A DNA stretch of 64,000 bases, from assembly GCA_016903675.1 (NCBI GenBank), contig JADQBA010000029.1:8832-72831 (forward strand), read 5' to 3'. The number at the start of each line of letters is the position of its first letter. Position 1 is the first letter of the stretch. Position numbers and translations under genes: made by a program. The notes under the pieces were generated by a model that had not been told where the DNA came from, ran no database searches, and saw only the letters and a list, made by a program, of their open reading frames with translations. This DNA is from Stigonema ocellatum SAG 48.90 = DSM 106950. Lineage in GTDB: Bacteria > Cyanobacteriota > Cyanobacteriia > Cyanobacteriales > Nostocaceae. Below are positions 8,410 to 17,632 of the stretch, piece after piece.

Positions 8410-8974
8410 AAATTTCTGATTTTTTAGATAGCAATCCTATTTGAATTCTAAACTGACTACTCCCGAACCGCCCGAAAATTACCTATTTAATAAACCGCGT
8501 ACTGCGAAGCACCAAGCCGCAGGCTAGACGCAAAGGACACGTCCCTTGCGCGGCGACCACAGGAGAAGAAACAAGAGTAGGACTACCCCTTTCAAGGTGC
8601 AAGTCAAGTCGTAAGACTTGGATTTCCTTCGTGTTCTTCGCGTCTTCGTGGTTAAAAAATATTTTTAAACCGCGAAGACACGAAGAACACGAAGAAGAAA
8701 TGTCGAAAATTGGACGTAATTTTCCCAATTTTTCACCCACCTTGAAAGGGCTGGTCCTAAAGAGAAAAAAGAACGGTAATTTTATATCTTGCACATCTAA
8801 GTATAAACCACAAATAAACAGTCATAAAATTGACAATAATTTCCAAACTCATTCAGTCCTCTTTTAGAGGACTTATGCTACTCGCGCCTGGGACTTCAAG
8901 TCCCAGGCGGATATGGGCTTCTGCGAAACCCAGTTTCTCTGTATTCGCAAATCATTTACGACTGCTATAGCAAT
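8410..8974. repeat. Intergenic spacer with two dispersed repeats
   Basis: 565 bases between the MoxR and CHAT/VMAP-like genes without a gene. About 8577-8757 is the second copy of the long inverted-repeat element also seen at 4380-4517 (ends AGGAC-N-AGCCCTTTCAAGGT-like, inner arms CTTCGTG/CACGAAG). At 8855-8911 is a double-hairpin repeat: TCCTCTTTTAGAGGA, then a spacer, then GCCTGGGACTTCAAGTCCC. It recurs at 40000-40055. The sequence ATAGCAATCCTATTTGAATTC at 8429-8450 recurs near 11422 and, with changes, 54531. Confidence 0.8.
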
Positions 8975-11053
8975 TCAAAATGATTTTAAAAACGTACTAT
9001 CCGGTATACGATTTGGATTATCGCACAAAAAGCCTATAGGATAAAAATTTTCATCATTATAAGAAGCCTCCTTACGTAGTTCGTACATTTTTTCAATTAA
9101 ATTCCGAAAATTATTCTTGAAAAACTCTAATTTTAAGTGATTATCGATATCAGAAAAATTGCTATTTTCGGGAATTGAACATCTTCTCCAAAAAGCTATA
9201 CCTATTGCTCCGCGTATAATAGCTCTAAAAAATGCTGTCTCTGGTATACTATTGTAAGTTAGCTTGACACCTATTTTTTTATCTTTGAAATTATCAGATA
9301 TTTTCTGAAAATTACTATCGACAACTTTTTGATTAATTATTTCAATTTCTTTATTAAGAATGTCTTCATCAGAATATTCTTTTAAACTATCCTTGAAACG
9401 GTCAAAGTTATTCTCAAGTTCAATACAAAATTTCTTCTTGAGGCGTTCGCTTGGACGCACTACTATATTATACTCTCTGACAATTGGAGTCGTCAGTGAA
9501 ATATCATCATAAATAAACCACTCTTTGTCTAAGTTTTTTCTTAAATATTGCATTGGCAAAAATAATTCTATTGTTATCTTTTTTAACTCATTTTTTGAAA
9601 GTTGCTCGAATAATTCGTCATAATATTTGTTGATTTGATGGGGAATTTCGTTAAACGAATTGCATGGAATTCCAGGTTGCTGCTTATGATCTGGTAAATT
9701 TAGAGATTTTTGCTGAATCTTAGTTAAATTTTCATCTTCTAAAATATATTCAGCACGTAAATTAAATTTATTATTATCTTCCTCATTAACTATTATCAAC
9801 AAATAAGTATGAATTTGTTGCAACCTAGATTCAACTTTAGGCTGAATGGATATTGGGATACTTAATTTTGATGAGACTTCTTCAACCCAAGATTTTATTT
9901 TTTTATATTGTTCACTATTGTCTACAAATTTACTAGCTAGATTTTTGGCAAATTCTAAAATACTTGGAACTTCGCGTACATATGGATATTGTTGACATAA
10001 GATATTTATAATATTATCTATATTTTGACGAGAGTTGAGTTTGCTGTTATCTTGCATCGCATTCTCTGGTAGAGTATCTCTGTAAGAACTTGTCACTAAA
10101 TTCCTATCTTCATTTTCGATTTCCTTGACAATTTCTACAAGCCGTTCTAATTCATGTTTTTTGATGGGATATGAATAATCATAGTAAAAATCATTAAATA
10201 ATTTATTATTCAATGATAATTCCGGTATTAATTTTTCTATGAAATAATCTATTTTCTCTGGATTTATTTTTTTAATTAACTTTAAAATTGCCTCTTCGTA
10301 ACTTATTCTTTTTTTTAAAACAGGTACTGATTTTTGTAAACTATTTTCCGCAACAATAGCTCTTATCCCTTCATTAAAAGCTACTAAATATCTATCATTA
10401 TCATTGTTATATCCTAACCCATCATAAAAACCCTTAGCAAACTCAATAGCCACTCCGTCTATTATCTCGTTATTCATGCCAATAGCATAATTAATGTGCT
10501 GAATAATTGCTCCCGTCGCTTTTTCTGAATGACAAGCGTTAAGCAAGACACATTTAATAACATCTTCACGTCCCTCAAAAATTGTTTTTAGAGACTCTGG
10601 TGACACTTCTGAATCATTAGAATTTTCTAACTTTAAGCTACCATTTGTCAAACCATGACTGCAAAAATGAACAATCTGTGGTTTTTCTTCTGCTATCGAT
10701 CGACGAATATCATCAGTAGAATATACAATCTTTGTGGTAACATTAAATAACTCTCTATTTTTGGCTTGTTTTATAGCTTTTTCTATTTCATAGAGTTCTT
10801 TATCTAAATCCAATGCCTTTGAAGGTATTTTCAAAATTAATATTTTTACATTTCCGTTTTCGTTTCCCTTTTGGGTATCCGTAGTTTTCTTTAAGTTATC
10901 TTTTGAGATAATATCTGAATAAGGAACGATGAATTCAAGCTTTACATTAATTTTATCGTTTAACAAGCTTTCTAAAGCAGCTTTTTCTTGATATGGATAT
11001 GCATTCAATATAGCGTCGCGTAATGTTTCGCATTGATTATCTGTTAATGGCAT
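8975..11053 (-). CDS. CHAT (caspase-fold) protease with EAD1-like N-terminus and VMAP-type C-terminus
   Basis: 692 residues. The start MPLTDNQCETLRDAILNAYP matches the first half of effector-associated domain 1 (EAD1), a death-like adaptor. Residues about 68-240 form a CHAT caspase-like protease with the His-Cys dyad in VHFCSHG (His133) and LLNACHSE (Cys174). A helical middle region follows. The C-terminal ~270 residues contain ELFLPMQYL, TTPIVREYNIVVRPSERL and IIRGAIGIAFWRR, resembling the VMAP-C module of vWA-MoxR-associated proteins. The product would be a cytoplasmic protease effector held in check until the MoxR/vWA partners signal. It is strongly AT-rich compared with its neighbours, suggesting acquisition. 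CHAT is clear; EAD1 and VMAP-C assignments are by motif resemblance. Confidence 0.8.
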   Translation of the reverse strand: MPLTDNQCETLRDAILNAYPYQEKAALESLLNDKINVKLEFIVPYSDIISKDNLKKTTDTQKGNENGNVKILILKIPSKALDLDKELYEIEKAIKQAKNRELFNVTTKIVYSTDDIRRSIAEEKPQIVHFCSHGLTNGSLKLENSNDSEVSPESLKTIFEGREDVIKCVLLNACHSEKATGAIIQHINYAIGMNNEIIDGVAIEFAKGFYDGLGYNNDNDRYLVAFNEGIRAIVAENSLQKSVPVLKKRISYEEAILKLIKKINPEKIDYFIEKLIPELSLNNKLFNDFYYDYSYPIKKHELERLVEIVKEIENEDRNLVTSSYRDTLPENAMQDNSKLNSRQNIDNIINILCQQYPYVREVPSILEFAKNLASKFVDNSEQYKKIKSWVEEVSSKLSIPISIQPKVESRLQQIHTYLLIIVNEEDNNKFNLRAEYILEDENLTKIQQKSLNLPDHKQQPGIPCNSFNEIPHQINKYYDELFEQLSKNELKKITIELFLPMQYLRKNLDKEWFIYDDISLTTPIVREYNIVVRPSERLKKKFCIELENNFDRFKDSLKEYSDEDILNKEIEIINQKVVDSNFQKISDNFKDKKIGVKLTYNSIPETAFFRAIIRGAIGIAFWRRCSIPENSNFSDIDNHLKLEFFKNNFRNLIEKMYELRKEASYNDENFYPIGFLCDNPNRIPDSTFLKSF

Positions 11054-11888
11054 ATTGACAATTTAATTAGAATTTAAATAATTTTGTGTTTAGCGATCCA
11101 CTGATGCTAAAAAAATAAATGTCAGGGTTTTTAGCTCTTAACTCTTACGAAGTTAGTATATTTTAATTTTACAAGGAAATTAAAATATAGCAGTCCTAAA
11201 TGATTTATAAACACCTCTTCCACGTCCTCCTTGTCCCCCAAGTCCTCCTTGTCCCCTCTGTGTCGCAAGCGACATCTGGTTCTATTGGACTTTGGACAAA
11301 TTGAGCGATCGCCCAGCGATTATGGTGTACTGGATGTTGGGGTCAATATTTTTGGTGATCCTTTGGAAAAAATCGCTGTCCAAGATATTATTGGTAGAGA
11401 GGTTGCATGTAACGTCTATATAGCAATCCTATTTGAATTCCAAACTGACTAGTACAGGGGGCGCGTAAATAAGCCACGCACTTGAAATATCTAAAACCCT
11501 GATAGTCACGGTAATTACGAATTACGAATTACGAATTCCGCATAGCGGTACTAGTCCTCAGAAACCCGGTTTCTTTAAGAAACCGGGTTTCTCCATGGTA
11601 TATGAGGTTGCCATTCCCTTTTGTAGTACAATTATACTGGAAACCATTGTAAAAGAGGCAGGAGAAAATTTCTCCCTCTTCTTCCCCCCCTCCCCCCCTT
11701 AAGCTGTTTGTGAAAATTGCTTGACTTTTATGCTAAAAAAGACTCAATAGTTCGAGTAACAATATGCAATTTCTTAAGGAAGTATTAAGAATAGCAGAAA
11801 GTTAAACAGACACAAGTATTTCTCACTCTCTACTGGGTTTTGAACCCCAGGCTATCCCCACTCTCTATTTTTCAGTCAGGAGAATTTA
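11054..11888. repeat. Gene-poor intergenic region with palindromes and element remnants
   Basis: 835 bases. It contains no convincing gene: the 73-codon ORF at 11231-11452 starts in a TCCTCCTTGTCCCC low-complexity run and ends in a dispersed repeat. At 11452-11506 there is a ~55-base stretch whose reverse complement is repeated at about 32336-32392 (GGCGCGTAAATAAGC core). A 31-base palindrome built of GAAACCCGGTTTCT arms is at 11561-11591; relatives are at 14606-14637 and 33214-33247. A C/T-rich run lies at 11670-11702. Confidence 0.7.
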
Positions 11889-12410
11889 ATGAATAGCTGC
11901 ATTTTGATGGCGGAAATTATTCAAGAACCCCAACTGCGTCATACACCAGACGGGATGGAACTCGCGGAAATGATGGTGCAGTTTCCAGGAACGCGACAAG
12001 ATGACCCTCCAAGTATGTTAAGAGTAATAGGCTGGGGCAATGTTGCCAAAGAAATTTATCAAAACCACCACCAGGGCGATAGTGTCCTTCTCGAAGGACG
12101 CTTAAATATGAATACCATTGATCGCCCAGAAGGTTTCAAAGAAAAACGCGCTGAATTGACAGTGCAACGCATTCACCTTTTAGGAGGAATCACTACTAAC
12201 TCATCCCCATCCATACCTGTGGCGTCTTCCCAGAAAGCCGTTCCCAGTTATGAGTCGCAATTTCCCACAGCAACCCCAGGAACAAGTAGCTTTGGCGTGT
12301 TTCCCCAAAATAACCCAGAAGAACCCATACCCCAACGCACAAACTTTCAGCAAGCGCCCTCTCCGGTAGCAAAAAACCAAGACCCGGATGTGGACGACAT
12401 TCCGTTTTGA
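11889..12410 (+). CDS. ssb: Single-stranded DNA-binding protein
   Basis: 173 residues. An OB-fold occupies residues 1-105 (MNSCILMAEIIQEPQLRHTPDG, MLRVIGWGN, GDSVLLEGRLN), followed by a disordered Pro/Ser/Gln-rich linker and the acidic tip VDDIPF that recruits replication and repair partners. The start is the ATG at 11889, preceded by AGGAG seven bases upstream, and MNSC is the conserved cyanobacterial N-terminus. It binds ssDNA during replication and recombination. The gene stands alone. The upstream ~100 bases are AT-rich and probably hold its promoter. Confidence 0.92.
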   Translation: MNSCILMAEIIQEPQLRHTPDGMELAEMMVQFPGTRQDDPPSMLRVIGWGNVAKEIYQNHHQGDSVLLEGRLNMNTIDRPEGFKEKRAELTVQRIHLLGGITTNSSPSIPVASSQKAVPSYESQFPTATPGTSSFGVFPQNNPEEPIPQRTNFQQAPSPVAKNQDPDVDDIPF

Positions 12411-12569
12411 TTAGTCATTAGTCATTAGTCATTGGTCATTGGTTAGTGGTAAAAAATACACAAAACACAAATGACTATTGACAAAATTACAAAAATCACA
12501 TAGAAAGTGCTGTTAAAATTGAAAGAATTTTAATTTACAATCTTAATTTACAATCCTTACCGAACTCCT

Positions 12570-14474
12570 ATGAGAGAAACTGTCCTAGATGTTCGCAATC
12601 TGCAAGTTGAATTTTCTGACGTAGACGCAAAGCGGCTTGTAGCCAAACATCGCAATATCATCAAAGCTGTGGATGGTATTTCCTTTGGGCTACGTGGAGG
12701 AGAGACTCTGGGAATAGTAGGAGAGTCGGGTTCGGGAAAATCAGTCACATCTCTAGCAGTGATGGGTTTGGTACAGACACCAGGTAGGATAAGTGGCGGC
12801 GAAATCTGGTTTTGCCCTCAAAAGAATGGTACACCCATCAATTTAGTAGAACTGTCATCTGAGCAAATGCAGCTTCACCGAGGCGGCGACATCGCCATGA
12901 TATTTCAAGAACCGATGAGTTCTCTCAATCCGGTTTTTACCATTGGGTTTCAGTTAACAGAAGCAATTCAGCGACATCAGAATGTTTCAAAAGCTGAAGC
13001 CCGACGAGTTGCGATCGCAGGTCTCCAAGAAGTAAAACTCCTCCCCAGCGATGAAGTCCTCCAACAAGAGTATATCAAAACCGGGCAAGAAAGCTCTTTT
13101 GGTTCGGAGACTCTCGACGAGCAAAAGCTGGCACAGTTGGTAAACCAACACAAAGAAGCAATGCTAGAACGCTACCCGCATCAACTTTCAGGAGGTCAGT
13201 TGCAGCGGGTGATGATTGCTATGGCAATTTCTTGCAACCCATTGTTATTAATTGCTGACGAACCAACCACAGCATTAGATGTGACGGTGCAAGCAACAAT
13301 TCTGGAATTGTTGCGAGAATTACAGACGCGCCGTGATATGGCAATGATTTTTATTACCCACGACTTGGGACTAATATCGGAAATTGCTGACTCTGTAGCG
13401 GTAATGTACAGAGGCAAAATAGTAGAATGCGGTCTAGTTGAGCAAATTTTTACTAACCCCCAGCATCCATATACTAAAGGCTTGATAGCTTGTCGCCCCA
13501 ATCTCAACCGCCGTCCCCAAAAACTGCTAACAGTTTCTGACTACATGAACGTGGAGGAAAAACCAACCGGAGAGTTGGTGATTCAGCCAAAACAACCAGA
13601 AGAACCGTTGGAGGTCACTGCTGAAGAAATTACTCAAAGATTGGCAACCCTAGAACAGCAGCAGCCTTTGTTACAAGTCCACAACCTCAAAGTTGGTTTC
13701 CCTGTACGGGGGGTGTTTGGTGAAACAAAACGCTACACCATGGCAGTTAATGATGTTTCCTTTGATGTGAAAAAGGGGGAAACCCTCGGACTGGTAGGAG
13801 AATCTGGTTGTGGCAAAACCACCCTTGGCAGAACTTTACTACGACTCATGGAACCAATGGGTGGTAAAATCTTTTTTGAAGGGCAAGATATCACTACCAT
13901 CAAAGGAGAACCGTTGCAGCAATTGCGACGGGAAATGCAAATCATCTTCCAAAACCCTTTTAGCTCCCTGGATCCACGCATCAAGATTGGGGACGCTATC
14001 ATGGAGCCTTTGATCATTCATTCTATCGGTAAAACAAAGCAACAACGGCGAGAACGGGTAGCTTATCTCTTAGAAAGAGTGGGGTTAAATGTAGACGCCA
14101 TCAACCGCTATCCTCATCAGTTTTCCGGTGGTCAACGTCAGCGGATTTGCATCGCCCGTTCTTTAGCATTAAATCCCAAGTTCATCATCTGCGATGAATC
14201 AGTTTCAGCTTTGGATGTGTCGGTACAGGCGCAGGTGCTGAATCTGTTGAAAGAATTACAACAGGAATTTGGTTTAACCTATATTTTCATTTCCCACGAC
14301 TTGAGTGTGGTGAAGTTTATGAGCGATCGCATCCTAGTGATGAATCGTGGTCAAATTGTCGAACACGGTACGGCGGAAAGTATTTACCTCGCACCCAAGG
14401 AGGAATACACCCGGAAGTTAATAGAGTCTATTCCTACTGGTAGTCTTGAACGGAGACGAAAAATTAATAATTGA
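12570..14474 (+). CDS. Fused dual ATP-binding subunit of a peptide/nickel-type ABC importer (DppD-DppF / GsiA-like)
   Basis: 634 residues with two complete nucleotide-binding domains. Domain 1 has Walker A GESGSGKS, signature LSGGQLQR and Walker B LLIADEPTTALD. Domain 2 (from about residue 370) has GESGCGKT, FSGGQRQR and FIICDESVSALD. Each is followed by the oligopeptide-transporter C-terminal segment (NPQHPYTKGLIACRP; APKEEYTRKLIESIP). It powers uptake of peptides, glutathione or nickel chelates through membrane permeases that are not in the window. Residues 165-205 of domain 1 form an insertion compared with single-domain DppD. The upstream 160 bases hold TTAGTCAT direct repeats. Confidence 0.9.
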   Translation: MRETVLDVRNLQVEFSDVDAKRLVAKHRNIIKAVDGISFGLRGGETLGIVGESGSGKSVTSLAVMGLVQTPGRISGGEIWFCPQKNGTPINLVELSSEQMQLHRGGDIAMIFQEPMSSLNPVFTIGFQLTEAIQRHQNVSKAEARRVAIAGLQEVKLLPSDEVLQQEYIKTGQESSFGSETLDEQKLAQLVNQHKEAMLERYPHQLSGGQLQRVMIAMAISCNPLLLIADEPTTALDVTVQATILELLRELQTRRDMAMIFITHDLGLISEIADSVAVMYRGKIVECGLVEQIFTNPQHPYTKGLIACRPNLNRRPQKLLTVSDYMNVEEKPTGELVIQPKQPEEPLEVTAEEITQRLATLEQQQPLLQVHNLKVGFPVRGVFGETKRYTMAVNDVSFDVKKGETLGLVGESGCGKTTLGRTLLRLMEPMGGKIFFEGQDITTIKGEPLQQLRREMQIIFQNPFSSLDPRIKIGDAIMEPLIIHSIGKTKQQRRERVAYLLERVGLNVDAINRYPHQFSGGQRQRICIARSLALNPKFIICDESVSALDVSVQAQVLNLLKELQQEFGLTYIFISHDLSVVKFMSDRILVMNRGQIVEHGTAESIYLAPKEEYTRKLIESIPTGSLERRRKINN

Positions 14475-15218
14475 AACCGCAGATGCACGCAGATGCACGC
14501 AGATAAATAATTGACTAGCTTGACGAAACCTGGTTTTGGTGCGTTCGCAAATCGTTTAGGACTGCTAGCAATACTTTTCCGTTAACGATAGTTGAGGTGC
14601 TAGAAACCCGGTTTCGCAGGAGTTACCGGGTTTCTTATTTTCGCTCTTTCCGAGAAGTATTACTCCCTTCCCGCCACAAAATTATCTAATTTCTTCTCCT
14701 ACTTCTTCGTGTACTTCGCGTCTTCGCGGTTCGTTAAAATAGGTAATCTTAGACCGGTTCGGGAGTAGGACTGCTAGAGAATTTATAGCACAATAAGGTT
14801 CAGTTAAGGAGAATCGTAGTTGGGTTTCGCAAAGCCTCAACCCAACCTACGCAGAACAAGAGTTTTTGGCGCTAACACCAAGCGTATTGATTTATAGCAG
14901 GTTTCATCCTGGTGAAGTAGAGATTCATCTGCGTTTATCTGCGTTTATCTGCGGTTCCTAAAAATCTTGATTCAGTAAAATCACGTAAGTAATTTCACAG
15001 ATGCGATTTAAGAATATTCGAGAGAAAATGAAAATACAAAAAAGCAGAGACTGATAAAATAACGAGTGTGAAAAAAACTTTCAGATTTTATATTTGAGAT
15101 CAATGAAGTCAATCAATATCATAATTGCTATGTGTAATAGGCTTGTATTACATATATTATCAGAAAATTCCCTAATTTTGACTAACTGAATCCTCTAACA
15201 AAACGCCGTCAGGCAATC
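14475..15218. repeat. Intergenic repeats upstream of a histidine kinase
   Basis: 744 bases without a gene. Seen: GCAGATGCAC direct repeats at 14480-14505 and complementary TCTGCGTTTA repeats at 14930-14955; an imperfect GAAACCCGGTTTC hairpin at 14606-14637; and 14695-14775, which is related to one arm of the elements at 4380 and 8577 and also matches 8455-8500 in reverse orientation (CTCCCGAACCG). The last 150 bases are AT-rich and likely carry the promoter of the downstream kinase. Confidence 0.65.
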
Positions 15219-16568
15219 ATGATTTTAAATGAAAAACAGCGCAAGAGTTCGGTCCAAGAAAAAATCTCTGCCCATCTACCTCAACAACTAAAGGTAATTG
15301 AGCGGTTAACTCACCTTTTGAATCAGCCCCTCACGAATTTATCGGGCTTATTGCAACTAATGGCATGGGAAGTTTGTGATGCAATTGATAGTGTCCAGTT
15401 TTGCATAATTTTGCTGTGGAACTCCCAAGCCAAACAGTTAGAAGTAACCGCTACATCTGGAATAGATCCAGAAAAATTGCCCCACAGCAAGCTGACTGAT
15501 ACCCAGATAGGTTTACTCGGTCAAGTATTTGTCACAGGTTCTTCCCGATTGTTTTATAGGAAAACAAAAGCCGACCTCCCTTCTTCACTGTATGCTTACG
15601 TGATAGAGTCATCAGATTCGGGAAAGTTAGGAGTGCTGGGAGTTGGTAATTGGGACTCTCCCCATGCCTTTAATGTTATCCAACAGAACCTTTTGAATGT
15701 GGTGGGTGAGGTGACAGCGATCGCCATCAATAATGCCAGAACAATTCAAGCTTTAGCAGAAACAGAACAACAGTTAGCTAGACAAAATGAAATTCTGAAA
15801 GCAAAAAACTGCGAACTTGACAAAACCAGACAGCAAAATCAGGTACAGAACCTACAACTTTTAGAAGCGGCGCAGCTAAAATCGCAGTTTTTGGCTACCA
15901 CATCCCACGAACTTCGCACACCCTTAAACGTTATTTTGGGCTTGTCACAAGTGCTGTTGCGCCAACGCACTTCAACCTTGTGTGAACAGCAAGTGGAAAT
16001 GGTGCAACGAATTCTCAATAATGGGAATCATCTTCTGGCAACAATTAACGATTTACTTGACTTTGCCAAACTCGAAACTGGTTGCCTATCGTTCCATGTA
16101 GAAGAATTTAATTTAACTACTTTGGTATTGAAAACTATAGCTGAACACTTCTCGCTTGCAGAACAAAAACGCTTAAATTTGAGTTTCCACGTCAATCTTG
16201 ATAATCCCTTAATTGTCAACGACAGTGTTAGTCTCAAACAGGTTTTGGTGAAGCTTTTGTTAAACGCTATTAAGTTTACAGAAACTGGCTGCATAGAAGT
16301 CAAGGTATGGGAACTCTGTAGCGATAGAATTGCGATCGCAATCATTGATACTGGTATCGGCATCGCTGAGTCTCACGTAGATCGGATTTTTGATCAATTC
16401 TGGCAAGTAGATCAGACCACTACGCGCAATTATGGCGGTACTGGTTTAGGGCTAGCCATTACCAAATCATTAGTGGAAATCATGCAAGGTATCATCAGCG
16501 TGAAGAGCAAACTTGGTCAAGGTTCCACCTTCCAAATCGAATTACCCAGAACTGTTAGAAATTGTTAG
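15219..16568 (+). CDS. GAF-domain sensor histidine kinase
   Basis: 449 residues, soluble. An N-terminal GAF domain (about 30-175, FCIILLWNSQAKQLEVTATSG, GEVTAIAINNART) precedes a coiled coil and HisKA with phospho-acceptor in SHELRTPLNVILG. HATPase_c follows with N-box LLLNAIKFTETG, G1 DTGIGI and G2 GGTGLGLAI. It has no transmembrane segment, so it senses a cytoplasmic cue. It is a close relative of the PAS kinase at 19648, and the two bracket the CheB/CheR genes; together they probably form a chemotaxis-like signalling island. The GAF ligand is unknown. Confidence 0.88.
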   Translation: MILNEKQRKSSVQEKISAHLPQQLKVIERLTHLLNQPLTNLSGLLQLMAWEVCDAIDSVQFCIILLWNSQAKQLEVTATSGIDPEKLPHSKLTDTQIGLLGQVFVTGSSRLFYRKTKADLPSSLYAYVIESSDSGKLGVLGVGNWDSPHAFNVIQQNLLNVVGEVTAIAINNARTIQALAETEQQLARQNEILKAKNCELDKTRQQNQVQNLQLLEAAQLKSQFLATTSHELRTPLNVILGLSQVLLRQRTSTLCEQQVEMVQRILNNGNHLLATINDLLDFAKLETGCLSFHVEEFNLTTLVLKTIAEHFSLAEQKRLNLSFHVNLDNPLIVNDSVSLKQVLVKLLLNAIKFTETGCIEVKVWELCSDRIAIAIIDTGIGIAESHVDRIFDQFWQVDQTTTRNYGGTGLGLAITKSLVEIMQGIISVKSKLGQGSTFQIELPRTVRNC

Positions 16569-16754
16569 TGGTTGGTGGTTGATGGTTAGTGGGCAGTGCC
16601 CACCATATCCAGGTTTTGGTGGGCTACTAACTAACAACCAACAACCAACAACTAAATCTACTTCACGCTAGGTGAGCAAGTCTTCCTATTTTGTTAAAGT
16701 GCCGTTAGCAGTCTCATTAGCCTTCACAGGTGCTGCTATTCGGAGGGAAGACAA

Positions 16755-17390
16755 ATGCCTGGACACGATATCATAGTTGTAGGAGCATCGGCTGGTGGCG
16801 TCGAAGCTCTTACTTACCTTGTTAAAAATTTGCCGTCTGACCTGAATGCTACTATATTTATAGTTCTTCACGTTCCATCCCACGGCACAAGTGTTTTGCC
16901 GCGTATCTTGGATAGGGCGAAAACCTTACCATCATCCCATGGGCGGAATGGTGAAGCAATTATGAAGGGGCGGATATATGTTGCGCCACCAGACTATCAC
17001 TTATTAGTTAAGTTTGGATACATTAGTCTGGTGAAGGTTCCGAGAGAAAACGGTCATCGCCCAGCTATTGATCCCCTCTTTCGTAGCGCCGCCATAGCTT
17101 ACGGGCAAAGAGTAGTGGCGGTCGTATTAACAGGTGTACTGGATGACGGCACGGCTGGACTGAAGGCAGTGAAAATACGGGGTGGGGTGGCAGTTGTTCA
17201 GTCCCCAGAGGATGCCATGTATTCAGGAATGCCACGCAGTGCTATTGAGAATGTAGACAACATTGACCATATCCTACACTTGAAGGATATTCCATCTGTT
17301 CTGGTAAATTTAGCTAACAAGCCGATAGACGAAAAACAAAACCCTGTCTCGCGTGAGATGGAAATTGAATCTCAATTGATGGAGGCGTAA
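16755..17390 (+). CDS. Stand-alone CheB methylesterase domain protein
   Basis: 211 residues comprising only the CheB catalytic domain. The Ser-His-Asp triad is visible in GASAGGVEAL (Ser), IVLHVPSHGTS (His) and TGVLDDGTAGL (Asp). There is no receiver domain in front, so control must come from partners. The substrate would be methyl-glutamyl residues, placed by the CheR protein encoded next. GGAGGG lies nine bases before the ATG. In cyanobacteria such CheB/CheR pairs often accompany PAS/GAF kinases instead of classical chemoreceptors, and none is present here. Confidence 0.9.
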   Translation: MPGHDIIVVGASAGGVEALTYLVKNLPSDLNATIFIVLHVPSHGTSVLPRILDRAKTLPSSHGRNGEAIMKGRIYVAPPDYHLLVKFGYISLVKVPRENGHRPAIDPLFRSAAIAYGQRVVAVVLTGVLDDGTAGLKAVKIRGGVAVVQSPEDAMYSGMPRSAIENVDNIDHILHLKDIPSVLVNLANKPIDEKQNPVSREMEIESQLMEA

Positions 17391-17503
17391 CCGCTCAATA
17401 ATCTGGGGTAAATCGTTGATTGACAAGCCTCAAATGACGCAAAATCGTTCTTGTTCTGCTAGTGCGCCCCGATTTATTGAGTGGTTACAAAATAACATCT
17501 ATC

Positions 17504-17541
17504 GTTCGTAGTTGCTAAGAGCGCTCTTAGCAACTACGAAC
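17504..17541. terminator. Perfect 38-base palindrome downstream of the CheB gene
   Basis: GTTCGTAGTTGCTAAGAGC is followed directly by its reverse complement, a 19-bp stem with no loop. It could act as a bidirectional terminator or transcript stabiliser, but there is no T-tract. It belongs to the family of GTTCGTAGT-ended palindromes also seen at 27545-27592, 35289-35345 and 43918-43974. Confidence 0.5.
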
Positions 17542-17632
17542 CAAAACGCTACGAATTTATGAAACGCTCGTAAGCTACTAATGTGCATATTTGTTGCACT
17601 TTTTATTTTTATTTACGCCTACTGAGTTAACT

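Noticed and set aside
4218..8974. Search for a DGR template repeat or reverse transcriptase near the variable repeat
   Set aside because: No second copy of the RGGSW-GFRVVC DNA and no reverse-transcriptase ORF was seen here or elsewhere in the window, so a complete DGR cassette is not claimed.
11231..11452. 73-codon ORF in the region before ssb
   Set aside because: Starts in a low-complexity TCCTCCTTGTCCCC run and ends in a dispersed repeat; no ribosome site or recognisable family.
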